DNA of 13,835 nucleotides. It comes from an uncultured Micrococcales bacterium. GTDB lineage: Bacteria > Actinomycetota > Actinomycetes > Actinomycetales > Microbacteriaceae. Location of the stretch: positions 1-13,835 of the forward strand of contig CAIYTL010000053.1 in the NCBI GenBank assembly GCA_903929105.1, read 5' to 3'. The number at the start of each line of letters is the position of its first letter. Positions within the stretch are counted from its first letter, which is position 1. Below are positions 1-6,672 of this stretch, piece after piece. The position numbers and the translations under genes were made by a program. The notes under the pieces are model-generated. The model was not told the origin of the DNA. It ran no database searches and saw only the letters and a program-made list of their open reading frames with translations.

Positions 1-708
1 GGTATTGCTTGAGGTCATGCCAGCTACCGCTAGGGCGTTTGCCGTAACAGCCATTGACAAACCTAATTGAGTATTCCAAGCGTAACCCTGCCATCGAGGA
101 AACTCTGCGCCAGGTGCCGCAGCTACAACGTTCCAGTTAGCGCTATTGGTGAACACGATTACAAGAACAACAGCCCAAACCACTGCCAAGAAATATGAGG
201 TGTAGCGTTCCCAAACCTGAATCAGGTTGTGGCCGATGAACGCGATTACTACCTGAGCAACAATCACGATTAGCAGCGCCGCGACCTTGTCTAGGTTGGT
301 TAGCACCGAAAGTGCCAAGGTTCCCGAAACAGTGTTTACGGCAAACCAACCGATGCCTGCGACCAAGGTTGACAGACCCGATGGAATCAAGTTGCCTGAC
401 TTGCCAAAGGCATTGCGGCCAAGAACCATCTGTGGCAAGCCACCCTCTGGGCCCCAGGTGCTGAAGATGCCGTGGGTAATAGCTGCTAGGCCGTTACCTA
501 CTACAACCGCCAAGATGCCTTGCCAAATGTTCAAACCAAAACCGATGGCTAGTGCGCCAACGAATACGGTTGCGAACTCTAGGTTAGGAGACGACCAGAC
601 TGTGAACAGGTGCCACGCCTTGCCGTGACGTTCGCCAGCCGGAATCGGCGCAACGTCGTTGATTTCGATTGAGGTTGCCGAAGCAGTGCCTGTGTTTGTT
701 TGTGTCAT
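1..708 (-). CDS. NCS1-family purine/cytosine permease, N-terminal part
   Basis: This is a membrane transporter of the nucleobase:cation symporter-1 family, which imports cytosine, purines, allantoin or related compounds. 236 residues are visible from ATG at 708; the C-terminal half lies beyond the left edge (full-length members are usually 430-500 residues). After a polar N-terminus comes the short motif IPAGERHGKAWHLF, then hydrophobic spans at about 44-60, 63-82, 111-134, 140-160, 170-187 and 212-230. The family signature GPEGGLPQMVLGRNAFG lies at 87-103, followed by a GWFAVN segment at 120-125, matching the NCS1 pattern in transmembrane segments 2-3. Substrate cannot be decided from this half. 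No strong Shine-Dalgarno precedes the start. It is divergent from the sprT-like gene and may share the palindrome at 760-775 as a control site. The family call is firm; the substrate is open. Confidence 0.88.
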   Translation of the reverse strand, partial: MTQTNTGTASATSIEINDVAPIPAGERHGKAWHLFTVWSSPNLEFATVFVGALAIGFGLNIWQGILAVVVGNGLAAITHGIFSTWGPEGGLPQMVLGRNAFGKSGNLIPSGLSTLVAGIGWFAVNTVSGTLALSVLTNLDKVAALLIVIVAQVVIAFIGHNLIQVWERYTSYFLAVVWAVVLVIVFTNSANWNVVAAAPGAEFPRWQGYAWNTQLGLSMAVTANALAVAGMTSSNT

Positions 709-759
709 AGCGAAACTCTATTGGTTAACCTGAGGTGAATTGCGCATTTACGCGAGAAT

Positions 760-775
760 TTACACAGTTGTGAAA
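760..775. promoter_or_regulatory. Candidate operator palindrome in divergent intergenic gap
   Basis: A 16-base interrupted palindrome of the form TTnCACAnnTGTGnAA sits in the 83-base gap between the divergent permease and sprT-like genes. Six of the eight symmetric pairs match. It begins 52 bases upstream of the permease start and ends 16 bases before the metalloprotease start, a position where a dimeric repressor could block either gene. No regulator is encoded nearby. This is inference from symmetry and placement only. Confidence 0.3.
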
Positions 776-791
776 TTAGGGTTTTAACAAC

Positions 792-1586
792 ATGATTATG
801 CTCATCGACGAAGCCGCCGCGAATGGCTTTGCTTGGCGTGTTTTGAGTGGTGAATCGGCGGTTGGCGAGTTGCGATTAAGCATCACTGAATCCGGCTTGG
901 GCACACTAAAAATCAGCACGGATGCTTCGCTCAGCACCGCAAGCCTGCGCCGAATTATTGAGCAACTCGTGGTCAAGGTTTTTGACGCTGAACTTGCTCG
1001 CAAGGTGCAGGTTGTGGTGCCCGTGCAGGCCGGGGTGGCAGCTCAAACTCAAGCCTTTGTTACGGCGTTTGAAAAGTCTGGCTTTGAACGGGTTGCCCGG
1101 CAGCCGGCCACCGGCATGAGGTTAGCTGCAACCAAGTTGAGTGTGGCCCACGCCATGGCACTTGCGACGATGGCTCGGCACATCGACCTGAACGTGTGGG
1201 GTTTTCGCTTTGACAACGGCAAACGCAGGGCTGGCCAGTGCAACTACACCTCGCGGGTCATTTCGATTTCGAAACACCTGGTTGCTCACCACAGCCTTGA
1301 TGAGGTTCAGCAGGTGGTGTTGCACGAAGTCGCTCACGCGCTTGTCGGCAAAGAGGCTGGTCACGGGCCGGTGTTCAAGAAGCGGGCGGCAGCTTTGGGT
1401 TATCGTGGCAAGAATTTCACGGGTCGTGAGATTGCCGCTAACGAAGCATCTTGGGTGGGCCACTGCAAAGCGGGCCATGTGCATTACCGCTATCGTCAAC
1501 CCACCAGGCCTTTAGCCTGCGGTTTGTGTGGCAAAACTTTTAGCCGCGCCAACCAAATTGTGTGGCAACGATCAACAACATCGTGA
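792..1586 (+). CDS. SprT-like zinc metalloprotease with N-terminal GNAT-like extension
   Basis: 264 residues from ATG at 792, the first possible start after an in-frame TAG at 777. The C-terminal half is a SprT-like domain (about 118-258). The zinc-protease motif HEVAH is at 178-182, a following GHG supplies the likely third histidine ligand (H191), and a zinc-ribbon-like C225/H229 and C243/C246 set comes before the C-terminus. SprT/Spartan relatives cut proteins bound to DNA, but the substrate of bacterial members is largely unknown. Residues 1-112 are not part of the SprT domain. Their helix-strand pattern (helix 50-68, strand 71-78, then helix and a KSGF turn at 95-98) recalls the second half of an N-acetyltransferase fold, but I see no acetyl-CoA binding loop. 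The 3' end overlaps convergent crtEb by 47 bases. A TAGGGT element nine bases before the ATG may mean a very short leader. The protease call is strong; the N-terminal assignment is tentative. Confidence 0.85.
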   Translation: MIMLIDEAAANGFAWRVLSGESAVGELRLSITESGLGTLKISTDASLSTASLRRIIEQLVVKVFDAELARKVQVVVPVQAGVAAQTQAFVTAFEKSGFERVARQPATGMRLAATKLSVAHAMALATMARHIDLNVWGFRFDNGKRRAGQCNYTSRVISISKHLVAHHSLDEVQQVVLHEVAHALVGKEAGHGPVFKKRAAALGYRGKNFTGREIAANEASWVGHCKAGHVHYRYRQPTRPLACGLCGKTFSRANQIVWQRSTTS

Positions 1587-2436
1587 CTACGAAGCCGGCA
1601 AAAAAGTTGAGCCAAATAAACTGACGCCATCCGCGGTTAGCTAGTTCGCAGGTTTCGTCGGTGATGAACCAAAACGGCGCCACCACGGCCACATAGGGCA
1701 TTGCTGCGATCGCGGCCACTTCGGCTGGTGCTCCGGCTGTCACCACGAGCACACCGCTTGCCGCATAGGCGGTGAGCGCTAGGCGGGTGGTGACTCTTGC
1801 CCCAAAGAATGTTGCAATGCTTGAGATGTTTGCTGAGCGGTCGGCTGTTACGTCTTGAACCGCACCGAAAGCGTGTGAGGCAACACCCCAGAGCGTGAAT
1901 GCGGCGATGATTGCCAACACGTGCGGGTCGGTCAAGTCAATGCGTGCAACCGCCAAGGCATAAATCATTGGGCCGACAAAGTGGCTGGCTGACGTGAATG
2001 AGTCGAGCACTGGGCGCTCTTTGAAGCGCAGCACCGGGGCGCTGTAGGCCACAACTGTGAAAACGAATAACGCCAACCAGCCAGCTGCCCAAGGTGCTGC
2101 CCAAACTAGATATGCCAAAAATGGAATACACAAAAGCACCGCAGCCCAAACTGTGTGACGGTGCCAGCGGGTGCTTAGCAGGGCACCTTCGATTCCACCT
2201 TTGCGTGGGTTTCGAAGGTCACTTTCATAGTCGAAAACATCGTTGATGCCATACATCAGCAGGTTGTAGGGAATCAGAAAGAATAGACAGCCTAGCCAAA
2301 AGAAAACGTCAAGGTGGCCGGTTGCGACCAGATAGGCAGCGCCAAATGGATACGCGGTGTTGATCCAAGAAACCGGACGCGACGACCAAAACAGTTGACG
2401 AGTTGCTTCACCTAGTGGTTCACGAAGTTTGGCCAT
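1540..2436 (-). CDS. crtEb: Lycopene elongase (UbiA-family prenyltransferase) for C50 carotenoids
   Basis: 298 residues, an integral membrane UbiA-superfamily prenyltransferase. In actinobacterial C50 pathways (decaprenoxanthin, sarcinaxanthin) this enzyme adds C5 units from dimethylallyl diphosphate to lycopene, giving nonaflavuxanthin then flavuxanthin. The first aspartate-rich motif is NDVFDYESD at 65-73 and the second is DVTAD at 195-199; these bind the Mg-diphosphate. The family segment AYSAPVLRFKERP is at 130-142. About eight hydrophobic spans are present, and the length is normal. It is the last gene of the carotenoid operon, starting 13 bases after the crtYf stop, with only a weak Shine-Dalgarno. 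The crtYe/crtYf pair immediately upstream strongly supports a lycopene substrate over quinone or chlorophyll prenylation. No terminator separates it from the convergent sprT-like gene. Confidence 0.9.
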   Translation of the reverse strand: MAKLREPLGEATRQLFWSSRPVSWINTAYPFGAAYLVATGHLDVFFWLGCLFFLIPYNLLMYGINDVFDYESDLRNPRKGGIEGALLSTRWHRHTVWAAVLLCIPFLAYLVWAAPWAAGWLALFVFTVVAYSAPVLRFKERPVLDSFTSASHFVGPMIYALAVARIDLTDPHVLAIIAAFTLWGVASHAFGAVQDVTADRSANISSIATFFGARVTTRLALTAYAASGVLVVTAGAPAEVAAIAAMPYVAVVAPFWFITDETCELANRGWRQFIWLNFFAGFVVTMLLIVATQFGWRG

Positions 2437-2449
2437 GTTTCAACTCTAA

Positions 2450-2746
2450 CTAGAACTGGTATTTGCGGTTTAGTGCAGCGCGCCAGATCGCGGGCACCAG
2501 CCAAACCGCAGCTATTGAATAACAAAAATCTTCGACCGGCACGAAGCCAATAAAAAGGCCGCAGATCTTGCTCGGGTCATAAGCCACGATGCCGAAGCCC
2601 ACGATTAGGTTGTCGAATATCGCGGTTGCTAACAGCAGTGGCACCAGTGCCATCGATGCGATTTTTCTGAGGCGTTTCGGGTAAAGCCAAAAACCGGTCA
2701 CGATAGCGGTGAGGGTGAATAAGATGTTTAGCAAAAGATAGGTCAT
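2450..2746 (-). CDS. crtYf: Lycopene cyclase subunit CrtYf
   Basis: 98 residues, a small membrane protein forming one half of the heterodimeric lycopene cyclase of C50-producing actinobacteria. With CrtYe it cyclises the C5-elongated lycopene ends. Three hydrophobic segments lie at about 3-20, 32-53 and 63-90. The family motif PVEDFCYS is at 70-77, with the preceding FDN at 44-46. The start is ATG at 2746, whose ATGA overlaps the crtYe stop (2743-2745), implying translational coupling. A longer in-frame reading from 2803 exists but lies wholly inside crtYe and adds a non-family N-terminus, so I reject it. Ring type (epsilon, beta or gamma) cannot be read from sequence alone, although decaprenoxanthin-type enzymes make epsilon rings. 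The next gene, crtEb, completes the C50 module. Confidence 0.88.
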   Translation of the reverse strand: MTYLLLNILFTLTAIVTGFWLYPKRLRKIASMALVPLLLATAIFDNLIVGFGIVAYDPSKICGLFIGFVPVEDFCYSIAAVWLVPAIWRAALNRKYQF

Positions 2747-3060
2747 CGACGTCGTGCCGCCCAACGAGAAACGGTGGCAAAAATCACCAGCGTGGTGTGG
2801 CACAGCAGAAGCAAAAAGAAGATTTCTTCGAGAGGCAGCTGGGGTGCAAGTTGCACACCGCAGAGCAGGTGCTTAGCGCCTTCAAAAAAGATTCCCGCGT
2901 TGATGCCTGCGAGATCCCACATCAAAAAGAATGCCAGCCCCGAACCCAATGCCAGCAACCCGGCTCGAAGGCTGTGCCCTAAGGCGAGCTTGTGTCTAAA
3001 GTCGAGCAAGCTCAAGCCAAGTTCGCTGAAAAGCAATAGCCCTAAATAGATAAATGACAT
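2743..3060 (-). CDS. crtYe: Lycopene cyclase subunit CrtYe
   Basis: 105 residues, the partner of CrtYf in the heterodimeric membrane lycopene cyclase. It has three hydrophobic segments (about 3-18, 31-59 and 72-96). Family features are FLMWDLAGI at 45-53 and the PLEE motif at 76-79, which is the conserved acidic site of CrtYc/CrtYe/LitA-type subunits. A basic tail (RWAARRR) follows the last span. It begins 21 bases after the crtI stop and overlaps crtYf by four bases (ATGA). The ATG at 3060 has no clear Shine-Dalgarno, so expression probably depends on readthrough within the operon. Whether it is CrtYe or the equivalent LbtA/LitA name is a matter of species convention; the subunit type itself is clear from motif and order. 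Confidence 0.88.
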   Translation of the reverse strand: MSFIYLGLLLFSELGLSLLDFRHKLALGHSLRAGLLALGSGLAFFLMWDLAGINAGIFFEGAKHLLCGVQLAPQLPLEEIFFLLLLCHTTLVIFATVSRWAARRR

Positions 3061-3081
3061 TTTGTGTGCCGTTAGTTTGGC

Positions 3082-4719
3082 CTAATGGCCAAGACCAACC
3101 CAAGCCTCTCGGGGCAGTGGCTGAATCTCGTTGGGAGTGGGGCCTGAGGTTCGGTCGTTGATGAGGTGCTTTAAGACAAGTTCGGCGCTGATCAAACACA
3201 TCGGCAGGCCGATGCCGGGCAGTGTGTTGTGGCCCGCATAGAACAGCCCGTTGACTTTGGTGCTGTAGTTCTTTGGTCTGAAGAACGCGCTTTGTGAGAG
3301 CGTGTGAGCCATGCCCAAAGCGGTGCCTGACCAAGCATTGAGATCGGTGGCAAAATCGGCTGGGCCAATGATGCGTCGGGTAACAATGCGTTCGGCAAAG
3401 TCATCGATTTGGCACCACTTTGCGATCTGCTCAATCACGCGGTCAGCTGCGGCCTCGAGTTTTGGGTCACCTTGGCCGTTTTCGCCACCGCGGCCGATAG
3501 TGGTGTCAGCCGCAACGGGCACGAGCACGAACAGGTTCTCGTGGTCGGCAGGTGCAACGCTAGGGTCGGTCACGCTCGGAGCACAAATGTAAAGCGAGGC
3601 AGGGTCGGGCACCTGGCGTTTACCATCTGCTTTGTGAAAGACCTCGTCAAAGTTTGTCTTCCAGTCGTCGGTGTAAAGCAGTGTGTGGTGGTCAAGCTGT
3701 GGCAACCTGCCTTTTACGCCGAGAAGCAGCAGCAGGGCAGATGGGCCAGGAGTTTTGTTTTGCCAGAATTTTTCGGGCATGCTCTGAACCGCGGTGTCAA
3801 GCAACTGCGTTTCAACGTGGTGCAGGTCAGCGGTGGCAACTACTAGGTCAGCGCGGTGGTGAGCGGCCCCGACATGCACGCCGGTGGCGCGAGGCTTGCG
3901 TTTGCCCGAGCCTGATTTGCCAGCGGCATCCGTAGTGATTTTGCTAACAGGCGAGTTAGTGTGAATTTCTACACCGTGGCGCACGGCGATGCGCTCGATG
4001 GCTTCGATGATGCTATAGAAACCACCCATCGGATAGAAAACGCCAACCTCCATGTCAACGTGAGTCATCAGGTGGTACATGCTCGGGGTGTCATAAGGTG
4101 AAGCACCCAAGAAAACGGCCGGAAAATTGAGGATCTTGCGCAGCCGAGAATCTTTAACGTGCTTGGCCGCGAATGAATCAAGCGATGTGACCAGGTGGCG
4201 AATGAAAGTCGCAGCTTTTTTGAAAACCTCAGGGTGGGTGAAGCTGCGGGCATCTTTGAAGTTTGTATATAAGAAATGCTCAATCGAAAGGCGATAAGTT
4301 TCGCCGGCCGAATCTAGGTATTTGCGCAAACGCTTAGAACTGCCAGGTTCGATTGCTTCAAAAGTTTCAAAGTTTTTAGCCAGGTCTTGCCAAACCGTGA
4401 TTGGCTCGGAAAAGCCCTCGTTTCGGGTTTGATAAGCCGGGTCAAGTCGCACCAAATCAAGCTCTGCTTCTGCCGTAGTGCCCATCAATTTAAAGAACTG
4501 ATCGAAGGCGTCAGGCATTAGATACCAAGACGGCCCAAGGTCAAACTTGAAACCGTCTTTTTGCCAAATGTAGGCACGACCACCAACGCGCTCGCGGCCT
4601 TCAAACAACTTGACCTTCATTCCGGCCTTGGCAAGCAAAGCGGCAGTTGCCAGCCCCGAAATTCCACCGCCGACAACAATGGCTTCAAGCGGGGCTTGGT
4701 TTTGGTTATTTTCGGTCAT
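3082..4719 (-). CDS. crtI: Phytoene desaturase
   Basis: 545 residues, a FAD-dependent carotenoid desaturase of the CrtI type. In this pathway it introduces four double bonds into 15-cis-phytoene to give all-trans-lycopene at the membrane surface. The N-terminal dinucleotide-binding fold shows VVGGGISGLATA at 15-26 with the acidic residue E40 ending the second strand, then RVGGRAY at 44-50 and GPSWYLMP at 62-69. The conserved C-terminal flavin-contact motif AGHNTLPGIGLPMCLISAE spans 495-513. Length matches the corynebacterial and micrococcal enzymes. It starts 10 bases after the crtB stop with a weak AGAAAG Shine-Dalgarno, and precedes crtYe by 21 bases. CrtI relatives include desaturases for C30 or acyclic carotenoids, but the neighbours make the phytoene-to-lycopene role the best reading. 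Confidence 0.93.
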   Translation of the reverse strand: MTENNQNQAPLEAIVVGGGISGLATAALLAKAGMKVKLFEGRERVGGRAYIWQKDGFKFDLGPSWYLMPDAFDQFFKLMGTTAEAELDLVRLDPAYQTRNEGFSEPITVWQDLAKNFETFEAIEPGSSKRLRKYLDSAGETYRLSIEHFLYTNFKDARSFTHPEVFKKAATFIRHLVTSLDSFAAKHVKDSRLRKILNFPAVFLGASPYDTPSMYHLMTHVDMEVGVFYPMGGFYSIIEAIERIAVRHGVEIHTNSPVSKITTDAAGKSGSGKRKPRATGVHVGAAHHRADLVVATADLHHVETQLLDTAVQSMPEKFWQNKTPGPSALLLLLGVKGRLPQLDHHTLLYTDDWKTNFDEVFHKADGKRQVPDPASLYICAPSVTDPSVAPADHENLFVLVPVAADTTIGRGGENGQGDPKLEAAADRVIEQIAKWCQIDDFAERIVTRRIIGPADFATDLNAWSGTALGMAHTLSQSAFFRPKNYSTKVNGLFYAGHNTLPGIGLPMCLISAELVLKHLINDRTSGPTPNEIQPLPREAWVGLGH

Positions 4720-4729
4720 GAGCTGCTTT

Positions 4730-5653
4730 CTAGAGAGACAGTGGGCGAGTGATTGCTCGGGTCAAAATCACAAGTTTCAGAGGGTTTGGCACGCGAATGC
4801 GCGCAACGATTAGCGTGGTTGCCGGCGTGCGGTCAATGCGGTGGTTGAGCGCCGCAAACAGGCCAAGCGCCGCCGCAACAGCTTGGCGTGGCTTAGCCGG
4901 CAACAGTTTTAAGCTGGCGCGCGCTGCCGCTAAGTCGTCATTGATATCGGCAACGAGGCGCGCCTTGGTAGCTTCGTCAAAGTTAGCTGCGTTGACGTTC
5001 GGAAAATATGAGCGGCCCAAAGCTTTGAAGTCTGCAGCCAAATCGCGCAAAAAGTTCACTTTTTGAAAAGCCGCACCAAGAGCCCGGGCGCCCGCTACCA
5101 ACGTTTTTGACTCGGCCTCGGTGTAACTGCGGCCTAGCATAAACACCTTTAGGCACATGAGGCCGACGACCTCGGCCGAGCCATAAACATAGCGATCAAA
5201 GCTGGCTTGGTCGTGTTCAACCACAGTTAGGTCTTGACGCATCGAAAAGAAAAACGGTTCAACCAGGTCGCGACCAATGCCAGCCTCGCGGGCGGTGCGG
5301 GCAAAGGCATGCACCACAATGTTGGCGCTAAAACCCGAGCCCATGGCGCGATAGGTTTCGGCCTCAAGTTCATCGAGCAGCTTGCCCGGCTCGGCAATGC
5401 CAGCCCCAGCCGCAGCGCCGTCAACGATTTCGTCAGCAACGCGCACCAGCGCATAAATGTTTTCAACAGGCTGGCTAAATTCGCGACCGAGCAACTTGGT
5501 AGCCCACCCAAAAGATGTTGAATACGCTGCAATCACTTGGCTGGCTGCGGCCTCGGCTGCCAAGCTATAGAGCTCGATGCTGGTCGGCTGCTTGGTGGCA
5601 TCGGGCCGCTTGGTCGTGCGACCCCGCGAACCCTGGGAGGAACTTTCAACCAT
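4730..5653 (-). CDS. crtB: Phytoene synthase
   Basis: 307 residues, a squalene/phytoene synthase family enzyme joining two geranylgeranyl diphosphates head to head into phytoene, the first committed C40 step. The two Mg-diphosphate motifs are DEIVD at 74-78 and DLAAD at 204-208 (inside NFLRDLAAD). The family segments YSTSF (44-48) and YGSAEVVGLM (157-166) are present. Residues 1-28 form a polar, basic N-terminal extension not needed for the core fold. I kept this start because the ATG at 5651-5653 overlaps the corA stop as TAATG and no in-frame downstream start before the core looks better. The nearest GG-rich stretch (AAGG) is too far upstream for a normal Shine-Dalgarno, so translation probably depends on termination-reinitiation from corA. 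No crtE is nearby, so its substrate must come from a gene outside the window. Confidence 0.92.
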   Translation of the reverse strand: MVESSSQGSRGRTTKRPDATKQPTSIELYSLAAEAAASQVIAAYSTSFGWATKLLGREFSQPVENIYALVRVADEIVDGAAAGAGIAEPGKLLDELEAETYRAMGSGFSANIVVHAFARTAREAGIGRDLVEPFFFSMRQDLTVVEHDQASFDRYVYGSAEVVGLMCLKVFMLGRSYTEAESKTLVAGARALGAAFQKVNFLRDLAADFKALGRSYFPNVNAANFDEATKARLVADINDDLAAARASLKLLPAKPRQAVAAALGLFAALNHRIDRTPATTLIVARIRVPNPLKLVILTRAITRPLSL

Positions 5654-6624
5654 TAGAGCCAGTCACGCCTTCTGAATTCGATGTACAAGATGCCAGAGAC
5701 AACAATGATTGAACCAATTGACATCCACAAGCCCCAAACATTGCCAAAACCCAAATAAGGAATGTTCTGGCCGAACCAACCTGTGATTGCAGTCGGCACC
5801 GCAATAATCGCAGCCCACGAAGTCACTTTTTTCATGATCAGGTTCATCTGATTGCCCTGAATTGTGAGGTTGGTTTCAAGCAGGGTAGTTACAAGATCAC
5901 GCAGCGAGTCGGTCCAATCGGCCACACGCATAACGTGGTCATAAATGTCTTGAAAATAGGCAAACATTGTCGGGCTGATGACCTGAACGTCGCGTTTGAC
6001 AATTGGGTTTAGAACCTCGCGCATCGGCACTGCGACACGGCGCAACAAAACCAACGCTTTGCGCAGGTCATAAGACTTGCGCTGAATTACTCGATCGATG
6101 CGCGTCTCGGCAAACATCAGATCTTCAAGGTCTTCGAGCTCGCTGTCGAGTTTTTCAACCACTTCGAAATAACCGTCGACAATAATGTCGAGCAAACCCC
6201 AAAGCAGAAATCCAACTTTGCCTTCGGCTAGCGAAATCGAGTCATCCCAGCGCTTTTTCAAAAATTCAACGTCAAAGCCTTCGTCGTCGCGAACCGTGAT
6301 TAGGCCGGTTGGGGTTACAAAAATCGCGATTTCGTCAGTGATGAGCTTGAGAGTTTCGCTGTCGAACCTTGCCGAATAGGCGTTGATGAAAAAGTGCGTG
6401 TCATAGTGCTCAAGCTTGGGTCGTTGCCTGCCGCGAAAGGCATCTTCAACCGCAAGCTCGTTCAATTGCAACTCATCGGCGATGAACCTGAGGTCGTGTT
6501 CTGAAGGGTTCACCAGGTCAACCCAAAAGAAACACTCCGAATCAGCCTTCAGCTGTGGCAAACGTGCCAGCTCAAAGTCGGTCTCGACCAGGGTTGAATT
6601 GCGATACAGACGGCTGCGCAGCAT
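5653..6624 (-). CDS. corA: CorA-family divalent metal ion channel, GQN variant
   Basis: 323 residues from ATG at 6624. CorA proteins are pentameric Mg2+ (sometimes Co2+, Ni2+ or Zn2+) channels: a large soluble N-terminal domain, a long stalk helix, and two C-terminal membrane helices. Here the helices lie at about 268-284 and 295-315, and the soluble domain fills 1-265. The selectivity loop between the helices is GWFGQN at 282-287, where classical CorA has YGMN, so the middle residue of GMN is Gln. The C-terminus is a short basic tail. An in-frame TTG at 6654 would add ten residues, but ATG 6624 aligns better with the family start and has a GAGA-like site upstream. It is the first gene of the carotenoid operon and is joined to crtB by TAATG. 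Its promoter overlaps that of ilvD. The metal transported is not certain. Confidence 0.87.
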   Translation of the reverse strand: MLRSRLYRNSTLVETDFELARLPQLKADSECFFWVDLVNPSEHDLRFIADELQLNELAVEDAFRGRQRPKLEHYDTHFFINAYSARFDSETLKLITDEIAIFVTPTGLITVRDDEGFDVEFLKKRWDDSISLAEGKVGFLLWGLLDIIVDGYFEVVEKLDSELEDLEDLMFAETRIDRVIQRKSYDLRKALVLLRRVAVPMREVLNPIVKRDVQVISPTMFAYFQDIYDHVMRVADWTDSLRDLVTTLLETNLTIQGNQMNLIMKKVTSWAAIIAVPTAITGWFGQNIPYLGFGNVWGLWMSIGSIIVVSGILYIEFRRRDWL

Positions 6625-6672
6625 GGTCTCATCATAAAGTGAAACGGCCGTCAAAGGTTTAGACTTATAGCT
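6625..6672. promoter_or_regulatory. Overlapping divergent promoters for corA-crt and ilvD
   Basis: Only 48 bases separate the two coding starts. On the plus strand TAGACT (6660-6665) fits a -10 box seven bases before the ilvD ATG, so that transcript would begin at the start codon. On the minus strand TATAAG (6664-6669) fits a -10 box that would start corA transcription near 6656, giving a leader of about 30 bases. The two boxes overlap by two bases, so polymerase cannot occupy both at once. Neither has a convincing -35. The role is inferred from position and consensus. Confidence 0.45.

Noticed and set aside
723..730. GGTTAACC perfect 8-base palindrome before the permease
   Set aside because: Too short to be meaningful alone, and the flanks do not extend the symmetry.
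1122..1499. 125-codon antisense reading frame within the sprT-like gene, and similar long frames opposite crtI, ilvB and the permease
   Set aside because: They are shadows of well-supported genes with clear protein motifs; their own translations show no recognisable domain.
2747..2803. Longer N-terminus for CrtYf
   Set aside because: These codons lie inside crtYe, add a non-family soluble stretch, and ATG 2746 overlaps the crtYe stop as ATGA.
6625..6654. TTG start adding ten residues to the CorA protein
   Set aside because: No Shine-Dalgarno; the candidate promoter would start transcription almost on the TTG, and ATG 6624 fits family N-termini better.
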